The notes under the pieces are model-generated. The model was given only the letters and a program-made list of their open reading frames with translations. It had not been told where the DNA came from and did no database searches. From assembly GCF_030867145.1 (NCBI RefSeq), contig NC_134454.1, forward strand, positions 51,952,830 through 52,016,829: 64,000 nucleotides of DNA, read 5' to 3'. The DNA comes from Opisthocomus hoazin (lineage: Eukaryota; Chordata; Aves; Opisthocomiformes; Opisthocomidae). The translations under genes were made by a program, and so were the position numbers. Shown piece by piece: positions 12,201-27,200 of this stretch; positions within the stretch are counted from its first letter, which is position 1; the number at the start of each line of letters is the position of its first letter.

Positions 12201-15200
12201 CACCTCCCTCAGCCTGCTGGTAACATCCCTCCTGACGTAGTCCAGGATGCCACCAACCTTTGCCACAAGGGAGCACTGCTGGCCTGTGTTCCACCTGGTG
12301 CCCACCCTGATCCCAGGGGCCTCTTCTGCAGCACTGCTTTCCACATGGTCTGCCCTCAGCATGGTTCTGCCATAATGTGAAACTGTGCTTTGCATCAATG
12401 TAACAAAAAGGATGGGTGAGGCACAGAAACAGTTCCAGACTGCTTTAACAGTGCTGTCAGATATGCAACCATGGCCTACAAAAAGTATTTTTGTTTTCAA
12501 ATTCAGAAAATCAGGAAAATCTGGACCTTTACAAGCACAGGAAATTTAGAACCAATTTTGGGGTAGGTTCCTAAAATTTGTAGTTCTGCCTCCCAGGAAG
12601 CTCAAATTAATCACAAATTATCCCTTCCTTACAGTTGCTGTATACGTAATACTGCAGGCAACATTGACAACACAGATTGACAGGATAGCCCTTTCCCAAA
12701 GCACAAAACACTGTCTGCCTCTGCAGTGTGTCCTGAAAGCAATATTTCTCCCTCTCCAAACACCAAGAATAAATACATGAAGTGTTTCCTGAAAGCACCG
12801 TACTTGCTGCATAGAAGTTTTTGGCAAAATATGCACATGACATGGAATTCATGATGCCAGACACAATGGTCTTGATGAGAGTGTTGAAGCCACTGCACAG
12901 CACAAAGTCAACATACTGCACACAAAGAGCAATATGACATCATCTACAAAGAAGAAAGCCGCCACACAACTTTAAGTCCTAGCAACACTCGAGAACCCTG
13001 AAAATCCTCCTGAACAGAAGTTCTAGAGAGAAAAAGCGTAGGCCTAAAGCAAAAGTATACATCAGCTGAAAAAAAAGGCAGGTAGTTATTTACGCAGTAT
13101 TTGTACAGTCCTTTTGCCTTCCACAGTAACTCTAAGCCACCCCAAATCTCCCATTACACACAGATCTACAACAAGTTACATTGCAACTTAAGTTCATTTA
13201 CATAAAGACAGTTATATCATGTTAATATTTATACATATGAACAGTTCATTCACCCCGTGTGGTGCTCTATGACAACCACCACAACCAGACTGACTACGGC
13301 TCTTATTTTTAGCAGTATTCATTTGGAGGCAGTACAGATTCTCCAAATGGAAATACAAACACTTCAGAAACAACCCAGTTATTGGGCCTGAGGGTGTTAC
13401 TTCATGCTATAGTGCTAGATTACCTCAGGAGAGCTACTGAGCCACTGAAACATACCCTTTGTTTCCCTTCCTTTTATAAGAAAATTCCCTGTCAAGACAT
13501 TTGCAGCAATAGTCAGTCTCACTACTGCTAGTTTTTTCTGAACTATCATAGAAGCTCAGGGAAAGCAAATGAAAAAAGTTTTTTACTAAGCTCAATTATA
13601 AAATGGAGCTTTAACACACTTTCAGACAGTTTTTAAATTATTTTTACAAAACAATCATTACGATATTTTAGCTCTTAGAAATAACATTAAATTACATTTA
13701 TAAAGGAAATACTTGGAAGGAAATACTACAGGCAATAACATTGATCAAAAGATTTCTCTGTTCCAGTCTTGAATCATGGTTCAGAAATTACACGTATTGC
13801 AGCTGTGGGCATTAAGTGAAGTTCTTCCTTATTATGGCCCTGATTTGACAATATGTTTATAGCATACACACCTTCATTATAACTATTCAGAAACTGGAAA
13901 CTCAGTGCATATTTGACACACAGCTTTTGAAACAGAAGCCTGTGTGACATAATGCAGGATAATTAAAACTTATGCAGAAATCCTGCTCCATGACTGGTTA
14001 CTAGCTTAACCATAATTTTCTGAATAAAACATGGTTTAATCGATATAATTTGCCTTTACAGAGTTCAAGACACAGAACAACATCCTTCTTACCTGTAATT
14101 GCTGATACTTTGTTACATTAATATTATCTAATGATTTTGCTAAATTAGGACGATGGATAACATCATTTAAATCTTCTGTGTCTTCGGTTTCAGATGTAGA
14201 AGTGCTTTCTACTGTCACTTTCACAGGAATACCTGTCTAATTACATCAAAAAATAAAAACACAGCCACTCACAGCATGACACTGTGCAATAAAAATCAAA
14301 GATTAACTAGTACCAAAAGCTTACTTTCAATGCAGTAATTTTCCAGAGCCCCTTACAATGCATATACATTGTCCAGCTATGCAACTTCGAAGAAAATTTC
14401 CATAAAACTATATAAAAAATTCACATGTGTGCGTATATTGGGTGTATGTGGCAAGGATTTAGCAGTGGGGGCTAGCACGATGGCGGCACCTCAGGGAAAG
14501 CCTGTTCAGGAACAGGTACAAAATGCCAGAGACGCAGAAGAGAAGGGAACAAAATGAGCGGGCAAGAGCAGAGGGAACGCCGGGTGTGGCGGCGAAGGGG
14601 GTGCTCCGTGGTGGAGCTGACAGCCCCACTCCTGCCCAGGGAAGACCGCACACCAGAGCCGAGGGACAGCATGGAGGAGCAGCGGCCCGTGATGGCCTGT
14701 GCCAGAGCACGTTTTCCCAAAGGACTGCGGCCTGTGGGAAGCCTACACTCAAGTAAGGGGTAAGCATGCTGCCTTCAGCAACAGTCAGACCCTCCTGTGA
14801 GACAATTTCATTTATTAGTCCACACTAACACACTTGTCCAGCTTTTCTCTGATGGGTGGGAAGGCGGGGGGAGATAGAAGTGAGATATGAAGGAGAAGTG
14901 AGAAAGAGGGGAATTTTTTTTCCCCTGCTAGTATGTTTACTATAGCAGTTCACAGACGGCTGCAAACACGAGTATGTAGTCCAAAAGCAAAAGGAGGAAT
15001 GGGAGCAGAGGGGGAGCAGAAGCCTTCAGAGAGAAAAGCTGTTAATTCTTCTTATTGCTTCTGGAGGGATTGTGCCCGTACTCCAACCCAGCTTACTCGT
15101 AAGGCTAAGAAACCAAAAGATAATGATACAGAAATGGGAGTAAACAAAGCATCAAAGAAATTTCAACCAAATGCTGACATAAACTATTATTTTGCACTTT

Positions 15201-18200
15201 CACGAGACAGAAACTTTAAAAGTAAGTTCCAGTCTTAACTTTCAGACAATAAGATTCTGTTGAGAACACTTCCACCTTTTTTCAGGCATTCATCTACTAA
15301 ATAAACCATCATATGAGAGAGAGAATACCTGAATCTTCACTGGTAATTCTTCAGTATTATCCACTGGCCCCCCTCTAAAGTCAGAAAAAAAATTTTTTTA
15401 GAAAAGTAAGTTTATAACGTCACCATTGCTACTTCCATTTCCAAACACAAGATTCTAGGGCAGGTGAAGCAGTAAGAGTAAAAACATCAGATACTGCACT
15501 GTATCCCTTTAACACTCATTACATACTCAGTTTGTTCTGTTAGTACTCCTACTTAATCATGAATTAGAGCAACGATACTGGATGTGAACATTAATATCCT
15601 CAACAGGCATCTTGCCTAGTTAATTATTATGAACTAAAGTCAACAGCAGAATTTGGTGCTCAGCATTTTGAAAAAGAAGTTTAATAACAATAGTTATGAT
15701 GGAGCATTAAGTAATTTTTTGTGTAAATATTTATATAGCCTCCGTTTTGAGAGGGCAAAGTCTAGGGATTACATTAAAAAAACCCCACAATAACTAAAAC
15801 TGTTTCAAAAGGAAGCTTGATAACAGTATTATGGCTTCCACGTGTAACATTTTTTTTTTTTTTTCTAAGTTTTACTTCACAGGGCTTAGTGATCACAATA
15901 ATTATCTTGGCACTGGGGGAGACAGAGCAGAAAGAATAGGTGGAAAAAATACCTAGGCACCTCAGACTGGATTCCAAATCAACTATACGACAAGCTTGGA
16001 AAACTGAATTGCATCTTCAGCTATGACAAGCCTGATAAATCATTACTAACAAGAGGACATGCAAGCAAGGTGGATTTGGTTATCGGGGGGGGGTGGGTTG
16101 CTGAATATTTGTATGGTCATCAAATTATACATTTTTGTAGTTTTTTTCAAAACTTATTGCAATAGAATTTATGTAACATCCTCAAAATTTACATAAACAG
16201 AAAAAACTATGGATGCAATATAGTTTACTTTCAAATACGTATTTTAAAAAACTAACACCGCTCTCTACTACATTTATCATGCAGGTTTGACACTTCAATT
16301 TATTTTCCCTTGCACTGTGAAACCCTCACCTGCATCTCTTTGCACGTTCTGCAGTCCGCCACGGAAGAAAGCCTTTTGTGCCTGGTGGGAGTGGTTTTGG
16401 TGAGTAACTGTCTTTCACAGGTGTATTTTTTTTCCCAGGACTTACAGACTTCTTAGATTGTAATCCTGTATTGAACAGCAAGAACAGCAGAAAAGAGAAT
16501 TCATTATACCTAGTTATTTCCATATAAATTCACAGTTTACTGTTCATAAGTAAAATCTCCTATGTAATAAAATGGACGGTAGGAAATCTACCTTTCAGTC
16601 TAATTCTGCTGAAGTGTTCAAAAACTTTTATTTTTCTTCTCAAAAAGATGGGTGCACATCTTATCTGCTTACAATTATAAGCGGTATACTTAACTGCTAT
16701 AAGATGCGCTGTTATTCAAAAGAAGTCGCAAAGGTTCGTAACTAAAGAGGTTTATTCACATTACCAATTTCAGATACCTAACTCCATTGTCTCAAGTGGA
16801 AGTTTAGACAGGCGACGTGGACGACAAGGCTATCTATGTGTTTCGGATTGCCCTCTAGTGGCTTTAGTGTGAAGAATGTTGGTGTTCTACCCAGCAAAAT
16901 GCTTGAAGCTAAAGCTAGTACTCACATTGATCACTTCTACAGAACACCAGCAATATCTTTACTTAAGAGGAATAACAATGAAAAGTCATGTTCACTAGTC
17001 CAGTCTTTTGTTGTTGTTTAAATCATACTCTATCGCTCGAAGTAGATTTAGAATAAATACCTAGTGTGTCACTCTACCCCAGGTTCTGTGCAAGTCAGAA
17101 ACTAACAAGCCCAGAAAACTTTTCACCTAGTATTTTATACAGTTGATCTAATGAGAACTCAGGTTATTGTTTCTTTGAGATGAATAAAACAACTAATTTT
17201 GTAATAGTATAGAAATGCATAACCGTGGAAATGGAATTCCGAATTTCAATTTGTTTCAACAAGTAAACAGGCTAGAGTTGTTTTCACCTTCTGACTTGCT
17301 CCCTTTTTAAAAAAGAAAAAAACAAAAACCCACAACCCACAACTATATTTATCAGACATGTTCTTCTTCCATCACTTAACCACCACAGTTTATTTGTAGA
17401 AAGACTTCAATTTGATTTATGCTTACCTCTCTGCTTCCAGATAACTACAGCAAAGATGAAAGACAGCCAAATGTATTACAGTGAAATTTTTAGTAAATTA
17501 TTGAAACATATTTAGCATATCACAACTATCAGTACTTAATTATAAATATTCAAGATACCTATGTTATTTTAAATATATTATTTATAATAGGTTTACACAA
17601 AGTTAAAAAAAAAATCTTAGAACATTTTGTACATCAGTAAAAAACTGCAAGCTTGTTTGTTCTGGCAGAGGACAGTCTGCTACAGGAAGGTTACAACATG
17701 AGAAGAACAAGGCAACTTACTCCCACCAAGCTTCCTAGAAGTGAAAGCTTGTGGAGAGGACGCACTCAGAATAAATACATGCAATACTACCACATATTTA
17801 AATCAGCATATCCTATAATTTTTCCAGCCATGTATCTAGCAGCACTGAAAACAAGAGCAAGTTTCCTAACGAACCCACTGATGGTAGAAGACACGTTACC
17901 AAATTAGCAATAAATTTGGGGTTTTTTTAAGACAAGTATTCTGCAAAACACTGACATTTAGCCACATCATGTATTTTATAATTAAAGCTCTTAAACATTA
18001 GAAGATTATTTTGTAGACAAAATTTACTATAGTCAGAGAAAATAAAGACAGTATTACCAATACGAATAGTAGCTTTTCCTTTTCGACCACTTCCGAGGAC
18101 AATAGTTCTTTTCTTTGGTCTGCTTTTCAAAGCATCCTTGGAAGATGGAGATGTCAGCCACTTATACTGGAAATTTTTTTTTTAAAGAAAGACAAACTTT

Positions 18201-21200
18201 TAGTAACCGATATTTAGAGACGTTCTCATTTAAGATTAGAGGGAGTTTTGTCAGATACATGGAGAGCACTGGTAGTTACAGAAAACTTAATAATCAACTG
18301 TAAAATTAAGGAAAAACAAAAATCCCACAAAGCCCCAATTCAAACACAGATTCAGTGCAAGTCTGAGTGCTATATTATCAGAAAGTGTTCCCAGAACACC
18401 ACTATAAAATCCCATCCAATATTTTCGTTTCTCCTGTGCAAAACACTTCTCCTTTTATGGTAAAAAAAATAGCATCAACCCTATAAAAAGGAAACTCTGG
18501 CTTTTGCACTTCATTCTCAGAAAGCTGTCTTGCTAGAAATGATTGGCTAAGGCCAAAGTTCTCCAGAGTAATAAAAGGTTCCCTGACATGATTTTGTATT
18601 ACCAATAAAGTTGGTATTTTTAAAAATACATAGTTTAATTTACACTGCCTGTAATGAAAATTCATCCTTACACAGAAAAGCCTCCAAACTAAAATTAAGA
18701 CATAGTGATAATCAAAGGCAAGTGCTGCACTTCAAACCTCATTCCCTTACAGCAACAGCACTATTCTTGAAGGTTCCCCTTTCCCCAATGAAAGTTTTAT
18801 TATTCCAGGTAGATATTCTAAGTTCACAGAATCACAGAATGTTCGGGGCTGGAAGGGACCTCTGAGGGTCATCTAGTCCAACCCTCCTGCCGAAGCAGGG
18901 TCACCTACAGTAGGCTGTAGAGGACCTTGTCCAGGTGGGTCTTGAATATCTCCAGAGAAGGAGACTCCACAGCCTCCCTGGGCAGCCTGTTCCAGTGCTC
19001 TGTCATCCTCAGAGGGAAGAAGTTCTTCCTCATGTTCAGTCGGAACTTCCTGTGCTTCAGTTTGTGCCCACTGCCCCTTGTCCTGTCGCTGGGCACCACT
19101 GAAAAGAGCTTGGCCCCATCCTCCTGACACCCACCCTTCAGATATTTGTAAGCATTTATTAGGTCCCCTCGCAGCCTTCTCTTCTTCAGGCTGAACAAGC
19201 CCAGCTCCCTCAGCCTCTCCTCGTAGGGGAGATGTTCCAGTCCCCTCACCATCCTTGTAGCCCTCCGCTGGAATCTCTCCAGTAGCTCTTCATCTTTCTT
19301 GAAGTGGGGAGCCCAGAACTGGACAGAGTACTCCAGATGGGGCCTCACTAAGGCAGTGTAGAAGGGAAGGAGAACCTCCCTCGTCCTGCTGGCCACACTC
19401 TTCCTAATGTACCCCAGAATGCCATTGGTCTTCTTGGCAGGCAGGGCACACTGCTGGCTCATGGTCAACCTGTCCTCCACCAGGACACCCAGGTCCCTCT
19501 CCACAGAGCTGCTCTCCAGCAGGTCCACCCCTGTACTGGTGCATGGGGTTGTTCCTCCCCAGGTGCAGGACCCTGCATTTGCCTTTGTTGAACCTCATCA
19601 GGTTCCTCTCTGCCCAACTTGTTACACTGTCACTTATTTTTCAGTGTGCATCAAGCTATAGTTAGTACTAAGTCTAGTGCTGAAGCAGCTGTCAAAGGAA
19701 ATACAGTTGATTTTAACACACAGGTTATCTCAGACAGCCCTAAACCCCACATCAGAGTACTAGGAACAGCGTGCCATAGTTATTCCCACCTAATCCACCA
19801 GGAAGATTAGAATGCCATTACTGTGCTCTAACTAATCAAGTTTAGTCCAAGTTTATCATTGGCAAGAAAAACTTTTTTATTTTTTAAACTTTTGACTCAT
19901 GTAGTCCTTGTATAAGTTTTGCTTGGTCTGCAGCTGGATCTAGCTCCTGAGACAAGTGGACAAGTGAATTGTTCATTTTAAAGTAAAAAATAGACAGAAA
20001 GAGTAAAAATAAATCTAGATTATCTGTGGGTGAGTTAGGCCACTTGCTGCAAGAGTAAGTGACAGGTTAGTTTCACGCAAAAAATTACATTTACACCTTG
20101 TGTTCAAGACATCTCCACACATAAGCTAAACTTATTCCAATTGATTCTTCATTTTCTATCAATACGAAATCCAGATCTCTAGCAACTAGAATAGGTAAAA
20201 GACAAAAAACAAACCTACTAAATTATTTCAAAGATAAGTACCCCTATTTACTCCACTACAAAAACTGGACCATCACATCCTTTTAAAACCTCACAGGTTT
20301 GGAGGCAGTACACAGATGACAAAAGGAAACAATGTAGATGCTATCTGACTGTATTCTGTTTGACAAGCTTAAGCTACATGAAACAAACATTGCTTCTTTA
20401 AATTTGTAAATTTAAGTCTACAATGGATTCTCCATTAAAAAAATCATGGAACATCTGAAAAGTAACTGAAATTTTTGTATTATGCTAAAACTTGTTAAAA
20501 ATTGAAAGAAGCAGAGTGTTAATTACATGCAGAATTTACAGTGTGTCATTAGGACTCTCACAAATACACTTTAAAATTGTATTTACTTGTACTTTTTTTT
20601 TTTTAAGTCACATGGCTTAATTTTGACTATTGACAGAATGAAGAAATAGTCCCCACAGTTCTTTCCGCAACAGATCATAGTGACCAACTGCTTGTCTTCG
20701 TTAACACCTCTGACTACTAATTTACTCCCTGAGTTTTGAATCCTTAAAAAACCAAACAAAAAAACTCCACAAAACAACACACCACCAACACCCACACACA
20801 AACAAACCAAAACCCCACATTACTGACTCTCAATATACAGCATGTCAAGACACCACGTCAAAGAAACTCAACTGTTTTTCTCTTCATAATATCCAGGCTT
20901 CTGCACCTGAGCTCAAAACCAATTGTAAATCCTAGATTTAGGGTAGTAAATGTTTCTGTTTCAGAAGAATATCAACCTCAACATCAAATGTTTGCATCCA
21001 TCTTGCTAAACAGGTTGTTCATCCCTTTTTGGGTGCCTGCACTGTTCCCATGATAAACAACAAATATTATTTACAACAGCCTATTCAAATTGCTTACAAA
21101 ATAAAGGATCTAGGGTGTTTTTATTTGTGGAAGAAGCAAAGTTACTTAGCAAGCTGGTGGTCAGTCCTTTTTCATCTGTAATGTCAAGAAGGTATGAAGA

Positions 21201-24200
21201 ATTACTAGTATTGCCAATGAGACTTAAGATACTGCACCACCTGGATGAATATGAAACAAATGCCTTGAGTGATCTCTCAGTACATGGGAGGTTCCCCAGA
21301 GAGTTGCTTCTTTTCACGTTTCAACTTTCCAATCATCTTGAGCATCTCTAGGCAGATGCTATTTTCATGGGATCACTGCAATGTTTTGCAGGTGCTCATT
21401 GCATCTGCCAAGGAGAAAGAGTACTCCTTCACAACCAACCTCAATTTCTCCCAAAAAGTCTTTAAGAGATAGAAGTGGGCAACTGTATTAATTAATCCTC
21501 AAGGACTTCTACTCACAAAATTCTCCGTTTATTAGATACTCCCTACAGATCCATAGCTCTGACTTTTAAGCCTTTTCAAAACCAAAAGAGCAAAAAGTTC
21601 CAGAACAAGAACTGGGACTGTTGCAGCTCCATGAAAGCAAGAACAAGAGTACTTCTTTCTTTGCTCTCTCCTTTGGGAAGTGAATACAATTTCTGTGTAT
21701 TTCAGTATTTAAACAGTATATCTAATCATCAATGGTCCAGATATTCAGATCATATGTGTTACTGTAAACTCTCTGTGGACTATCAGATCAAGATGGCAAG
21801 GGGTACTGTACTTCAACTAAACTCTGGTTTCTTAGATGGTTAGCATCAGAAAAGATAGTCTTGAGTAACTTTAAAAAAAATCTTTACTAGATACATTATT
21901 GACAAAAAATAAGTTTCAAAATAAATTAAATTTTAAATTGTGCTTTCCTTTACTTTTTCATAAAAAGTTATTATTACCATTTTAACAAGAAAGACATACG
22001 TAGTAGAAAGCCTTCCAGCAATCCAGCAGCAATATTTACTTAACATTCTACAGTAATGGCCAGTTATATGCACACATTTCCATTTTTATTTTCATTAAAC
22101 GGATATCCTGGGTTTATTAACAGGTTACATCTTAAATTACATAAGAAATCATACAAAATGCCCAATACAATATCATGTTGCTGCTAGTGTTTTTAGTTTT
22201 TCCCTTCATACTGATTTTCTGGGGTTTTTTTTAAATGGCTTTAGAGTCAGACTTCTGTTTATAACTAGAATAACTGGTTTAGCTTCATTCTGAAAAAAGT
22301 TGTCGTTTAAAAAAAAAACAAACAAAACAAAAACAAAAAAACAATGGCAGACACAAAGAAACCCCCAAAATCACTCCAAAATGCCTAACACCCACCTCCG
22401 AATTAGCACTACTTCCATTCATGAGAACTCTTTCAATAATGTTTTTCATCATAACGTGATCTAGAATGAATAAAGATATCTTATTAAGAATTTCCTGTAT
22501 GACACAAGTATTTATGCAAACAAACAGGTCACTAAATAAGCAGTACACATCACCTACCCTGACCCCTCCTCCCATTTTAAGAATGTTTAGCAAAATACTG
22601 TTGCAGGTTTTTTCCTTAAAAGTGGTTTATTCTTCCCCCGCAAAGTTACTGAGGGGGAAAAAAAAAAACCAACAAAACAAAACACCACAAAGAGGACACA
22701 GGTAGAGATACATACCAATTAATGGATTTTTTCTTATGTCAAGTACCACTAATGTTGTATTAGTTTGAAGAGCATCTAATAATGACCTTGCTCCTTCATT
22801 GGATATTCCACACTGCTGCAAATCAAGTGCTAAAATGTTTAAGGAGGTAAAAAAAAAATAGTCAATGGCATAACCTGTAGTCAATATCTAATACAATTAA
22901 TCCACACCTGCTGAAAACCTCCATTTCACAGAACATGAAGCATGAGAAAAAAGACATAATGGTAACAGCCATGTGTAAAAACCAGAATACTACTTTCAGA
23001 GAAGAAAACTAGAAATTTAAATCAGTATTATAGATCAAAATTAAGAAATAACTACTAAACAACTGCAAAGAAAGGAATATAAAAATCACAGTTAAGTCAC
23101 TGTTCTTGGGAATTCCTAGTAGATATACTATTCCCAGGCACCGGTTAATTCAGCTGCCCCAGGTAATATCCTATGTACAAACAAAACTTCTGTCTAAAAA
23201 GTCTGAGTCAATGCTTCTACAAGCTCATTGCTTGCACACATCAGTAAGTTACATGGTTGCCATGAAATAGTATTATTATGGCTTTGGCATTTATGTCATG
23301 TTGTGCAGGCACAGTATCACACACTGGTTGCGGTTGGAAGGGACCTCTGGAGGTCATCTTGCCGAACTCCCCTGCTCAAGCAGGCTCACTTAAAGCCAGT
23401 TGCCCCATACCGTTTCCAGACTGCTCTTAAAGACCTACAAGGATGAAGACTCTACAAACACCGTGGGCAACCTATGCCAGAGCTCAGGTCACCCTCACAG
23501 TAAGAAAGTGTTTCCTGGTGTTCAGAAGGAACCTCCAGTGTTCCAGTCTGTGCCCACTTCCTCTTGCTCTGTCTTCAGGCACCACTAAAAAGCACCTGGC
23601 TCCGTCTTCTTTACAGCCTCCCTTCAGATATTTGCATGCCTTGATGAGATCTGCTCTGAGCCTTCTCTTCTGCAGGCTGAACAGTCCGAGCTCCCTCAGC
23701 CTTTGCTGAAATCAGAATTGCTCTAGACCCCTAATCATCCTAGTCACCTGTCATTGGACTCTCTCCAGTAGCTCCAGCTCTCTCCTGTACAGGGGGAGCC
23801 CAGGTCTGGCCTCACCAGCGCTGAGCAGAGGGGAAGAATCACCTCCCTCAACCTGCTTGCAAGTCTTTGCAGCCCAAGATACCATTACCCTTCTTTGCCA
23901 CACAGACACTTTGCTAGCGCATGGTCAGCTTGTTGTCCACCAGGACCTGCAGGACCATTTCTGCAAAGCTGCTTTCAAGACACACAGCCCCCAGCATGTT
24001 CTGGTGCATGGGATTATTCCTGACCAGGTGCAGGACTTCGCACTTCCTTTTGCTAAACTTCATGAGGTACCCACCAGCCCATTTCTCCAGGCTGCTGAGG
24101 TCCCTCTGATGGCAGCACATCCCGATCTTCCTAGGGATCCAAGTAAGCCTGACTGGCCTGTAGTTCCCTGGGTCCTTCTTTCCAGCCTTCTGGAAGACAG

Positions 24201-27200
24201 GAGAGACATTTGCTATCCTCCAGTCCTCAGGCACCCCTCCCAGTCACCATGATCCTTCAAAGATTATTGAGAGTGGCCTCAAAATGACATCAGCCAGCTC
24301 CCTCAGCACTTACAGATGCATCCCATCAGGGCCTACAGATTTCTGTATGTCCAGTCTGCTTAAGTATTTTCTAATCTGATCCTCTTCCATCAGTATGCAT
24401 GTTACCTGTACGCCTGGCTCAGACTATAAAACAATTTCAACAAGTAAGTATTTGATTCCATGAGAGAACGCTATGACTTACTCCACCACTATTCATCACT
24501 TTGTACAGATATACTGTAGAACAAACTACTTCTCCAAAATACTAGATGACAATACTAGATGACAGAATAGAGTTCAGACACTTTGACAATTCAAAAGAGG
24601 AAGAGAAATTTATTTTGAAAAAGATTAGTCTTTCATAGCTAAATAGCGAGTTACTCTTCTGGCTACATTTGCTATAACTGACAATTTTAAGTTTTGTGCC
24701 TGCCACTACTATATCTTAAGAGTCAATATTTCACAATACCTTTTAGCCAAAGGTCCTCTCCTAGACAGTCTGCAAAGGCACTTGCGCCTCTATCTCCAAC
24801 CAGCATGTTGCAGTTGAAAGTAATCCGCCTCAAGCCAGTCATATAGTCAAGGTCAGGTTTCCTGTAACGCAGGCTTTCAGCCCAAGCTTCACCGTGCCTT
24901 TTCACTGCCTGGTGCTTTGCAAACAAAGAAGCTGTTACCAAGGGCAAAGGCAAAGCCACTACCGATGGCAAGATCACAAGTCATCTTTGTTTGTAATTGA
25001 TGTTTAATGGCTTGAGTGCTGATAAAAGAAACACAGTTCTACCATTTCTGAGTTCAAGAAATACAACTAATTTTTAAACATTACAGTTAAGTTGTGTTTG
25101 TTCTGATCATCCAATCTGAAATGCAAATTATTAAATATGGCTACAAAGCATCTCATTACCTTCTTTTGGCAGACAGACACTTTCAACGCATCTTGAATAG
25201 GAAATACACGCTAGGAAATTATGTGCTGTCATGCAAACCAATGTTAGCCTTAATGAGAATCTTGTACTAGTTACAAGCTTAATAATCACTTAATTAGTAG
25301 CTTCTAAACTGTAAATTCAATTAATCTTACTGAATGCTTAAGAATATTTAGGACATTTTTAAAAATTTTTGACAATGAATGAAGCATTCCCCAAAACAGC
25401 TGTCAGACATTTACAGTCCTGATCTGCATTTAAAGAAAATACATCAGTCTGAACCATTACTTGTTTAACTGATGTTTACCAAAAAATACAATGTTTAAAT
25501 CCCACACCAGTACACTACACTACTTTTGGCATACAAAGTCACAAAATCAGGACTATTCACATACTTCAGTATTCACACATGCTGCTGAAAGTGAAAGTAA
25601 AAAAAAAAAAGTCAGATGTATTTAAATTTTTTTGAACATTTGGTTCTAAGAAAGGTGATCAAATTACCTTTAATACATTTGCTATATGTTCTGCCCCTCG
25701 CCATGTGAGGCTACATCCTGTGAAGTTTACATATCTGATAGAAGCTGAATTCTTTACACTCTGACAGATTGCTGAAGAAAACAAAAGCATGCCTGTTATC
25801 TACACACACCACAGCCAGATTATCAGAACACAATTTTTCACTGCCATATTAAGAAGCTGAACCAGCTTTAATAGACACAAGCCTTGACAAAGAACTAGTG
25901 ATGAAATACAAAGTGTATTTTAAATACTTTGAAAGTCTTCAGAGATTATATATTTCTAGCCACAAGTGTTTAGCAAAGACTATCTGAACATGCTAGAAGA
26001 CATTTCATTTCAGTTTACTTACATAAACATAAAAAATATCAAGAAAGAGTGATCTTCAAACCAATATTATGACTGTTGTTTTAAATAAAAGTATAAACAT
26101 CATTACAAAGTAGCATGGCTATTTACTAGCATCAAATGAAGAAATTCAAGTCTTTAAATGTTGTCATGTAGAAAAAAGTGAAGATTGTTATTTTAATCAC
26201 TATAGAGAAATTTAAAGCATGGGAATACTGAAAAACTCACCTACTTAAAGGACTAAAAAAGAGAGAAGTATATTTACACAATTTTGATTCTGAACTTACT
26301 TTCTAATCCTCCATCTCCAATTGGACAGTGGGCTAAAGAGACACTCTCCAGAGAGGCAGCTGTGGCCAAGCCCTGCAGAATAAAAACAGTGTTTGTTAAC
26401 TGGCTTGAAAAGCAAAAAAAAAAAAAAACAAACAGAGAAAAGACCAAGTCACCCAAACTGCTCAGAACTCTTTGTGCTCCCTACAAGAAACAGAAAAAGG
26501 TCAAAACAAGTGACCCTTAAAGCTCAGTTTAGCTGGTTCATTTCTTTGGCACAGGATGAGCTGTAGCCTATGGCCAACAAGCAGCAACCTCCTTTCCTAG
26601 ATGCCACTCACAAACAAACTGGAGAGTGTTCCATTAATATATCCTGAATTCCTGTGTTCATCTCCCTGGTGGCCCAAAACTCTCCTTCTGTCATGTACAT
26701 GCACAGTAGTTTCAGTCACAAGCAGAAGTTACATGCCCCAAACACATGGCAGAGATGTTGCTAAGAACTTTCTAATAAGCCTTGATGAATCAAGGAAGTT
26801 ATGTGATTTTGACAGGTTCAGCAAGACTAGGTTATACTAAATATCTCAGTGGAATCATTCATATGATGGATAACACAAAGATATCTTACAAGAGGAACAT
26901 CCTTGTCTGTGACAAATATTTATAAAATTTAGTTGCTACTTCTCTATGTTCTAAGCATATTTTCCATTTATTGGTATACTCATATATTCTCACCTTTGTT
27001 AAAAGTATTAGATCTCTCTCCCTCAGAAGCAAGCCCTGCAGTTCTAAACTTTTTAGTACATCTGATATACTGAGACAGCCTTTGACAGCTTTGCATAGTT
27101 GGCCAGTCAAGTCTTTTGATCGAATTGCTGGAATTCTCCTTCTAAAGTAAGTTTTATATCTTTCAACACCTAGTAAACAACAAAAATTACACATCAGTAA

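Noticed and set aside
14933..15238. 101-codon plus-strand frame in a CEP78 intron
   Set aside because: No conserved motif, partly follows GC-rich LTR-like sequence, and lies antisense within the CEP78 intron with no splice support.
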